Of a stretch of 64,000 bases of DNA, positions 63,597-64,000 are shown in pieces. A program made the position numbers and the translations under genes. The DNA is from Pararhizobium sp. IMCC3301 (lineage in GTDB: Bacteria > Pseudomonadota > Alphaproteobacteria > Rhizobiales > GCA-2746425), in assembly GCF_030758315.1 (NCBI RefSeq), contig NZ_CP132336.1, forward strand, positions 3,005,001 through 3,069,000, given 5' to 3'. Each line of letters opens with the position of its first letter. Position 1 is the stretch's first letter. Below the pieces are notes generated by a model. That model made no database searches. It saw only the letters and a program-made list of their open reading frames with translations, and was not told the origin of the DNA.

Positions 63597-64000
63597 ATGT
63601 CCTATCTTAAACTCGCGACTTCTGCCCTGGCTATCACAGCGTTATCCGCGACGTCTGCCATCGCTCGCGACGAAATCCGGATTGTCGGATCGTCCACTGT
63701 GTTTCCATACACACAAGCTGTCGCCGAGCAATTCTCCAACAATACCGGCGCGCCTTCGCCGATTGTAGAATCGACCGGCACCGGCGGCGGGATGAAAATA
63801 TTCTGTGAAGGTGTTGGAGAGGCACACCCTGATATCACTGGTGCCTCCCGCGCCATGAAAGCATCCGAGTATGAATTGTGCCAGTCAAATGGCGTTACGG
63901 ATATTTCCGAAGCGCTGATCGGCTTCGACGGTTTGTCGCTTGCAATTTCGCGCAGCAATGATTTTGACTGGGATTTGACCCTTGGCGAGATTTATCTGGC
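63597..64000 (+). CDS. pstS: Phosphate-binding protein PstS, 3' truncated by the window edge
   Basis: The first 134 codons are present, without a stop. A signal peptide (about residues 1-24, ending S-A-I-A) is followed by the PstS/SphX-type start R-D-E-I-R-I-V-G-S-S-T-V-F-P-Y and the phosphate-loop segment S-T-G-T-G-G-G-M. The variant with F-C-E-G-V and S-R-A-M is common in alphaproteobacteria. An aaggag ribosome site precedes the ATG. pstC and pstA probably follow beyond the window. Confidence 0.92.
   Translation, partial: MSYLKLATSALAITALSATSAIARDEIRIVGSSTVFPYTQAVAEQFSNNTGAPSPIVESTGTGGGMKIFCEGVGEAHPDITGASRAMKASEYELCQSNGVTDISEALIGFDGLSLAISRSNDFDWDLTLGEIYL

Noticed and set aside
1-64000. CRISPR arrays and insertion sequences
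   Set aside because: No regularly spaced repeat-spacer array and no transposase gene or terminal inverted repeats with target duplication were seen on reading.

Overview
The window looks like a chromosomal stretch of an alphaproteobacterium, most likely a Hyphomicrobiales/Rhizobiales relative. This is inferred from gene order and protein character, not from any search. The main signs are hisB-DUF2628-hisH-hisA-hisF-hisE-coaA in one run, kdsB-pheA beside a membrane-anchored CycM-type cytochrome c, a MaeB malic enzyme with a phosphotransacetylase-like tail, and phoU-phoB next to pstB and phoR. Most of the sequence is GC-rich and densely coding; about 37.3-40.3 kb is visibly more AT-rich.

Layout. 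1-3.4 kb: the 3' part of hslO (Hsp33), a palindromic repeat, and maeB. 3.7-10.5 kb: an eight-gene minus-strand operon. It encodes a small membrane protein, a CuA subunit II, a heme-copper oxidase subunit I that keeps the six metal-binding histidines but has Gln where oxygen reductases have the cross-linked Tyr, heme farnesyltransferase, SCO, a cytochrome b/ferredoxin/MvhD-like fusion, an unknown anchored protein and a hemerythrin. An FNR/Dnr-like palindrome lies upstream. I read this as a candidate CuA-type nitric oxide reductase system. 10.8-14.3 kb: mutS and a moeB/thiF-like gene. 14.4-18.8 kb: a mercury-resistance cluster (merR divergent from merT-P-F-A plus a second flavin disulfide reductase) with a textbook 19-bp-spacer MerR promoter. 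18.9-37.1 kb: housekeeping genes (SH3 protein, hydroxyacid dehydrogenase, coaA, his operon, ABC exporter, asd, dapD, HIT protein, nudC, pheA, kdsB, cytochrome c, histidine kinase).

37.2-40.35 kb: a small genomic island between tRNA-Arg(ACG) and a second copy of the tRNA 3' end. It carries a non-canonical reverse transcriptase preceded by a strongly structured, inverted-repeat-bounded RNA candidate, plus one unknown gene. No integrase is visible. This is a good candidate for a retron-like or DRT-like (defence reverse transcriptase) system. 40.5-50.4 kb: accessory genes, namely a P1B-type ATPase with a TPC motif, an outer-membrane protein built from three tandem beta-barrel repeats, a TPR-sulfotransferase, a PHB-depolymerase-like esterase with a CopG-like regulator, a Fic protein and an anchored unknown. 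50.6-56.9 kb: a SulP anion transporter and a cytoplasmic molybdoenzyme/FeS/membrane-anchor trio resembling the quinone-linked sulfite dehydrogenase SoeABC. 57.1-59.2 kb: a glycosyltransferase and PPK2. 59.3-64 kb: phosphate regulation, phoR, pstB, phoU, phoB and the start of pstS, with PHO boxes before phoR and pstS; pstC and pstA are not in their usual place before pstB.

Together the genes suggest a respiratory heterotroph able to oxidise sulfite, detoxify mercury and probably nitric oxide, and manage phosphate and polyphosphate.
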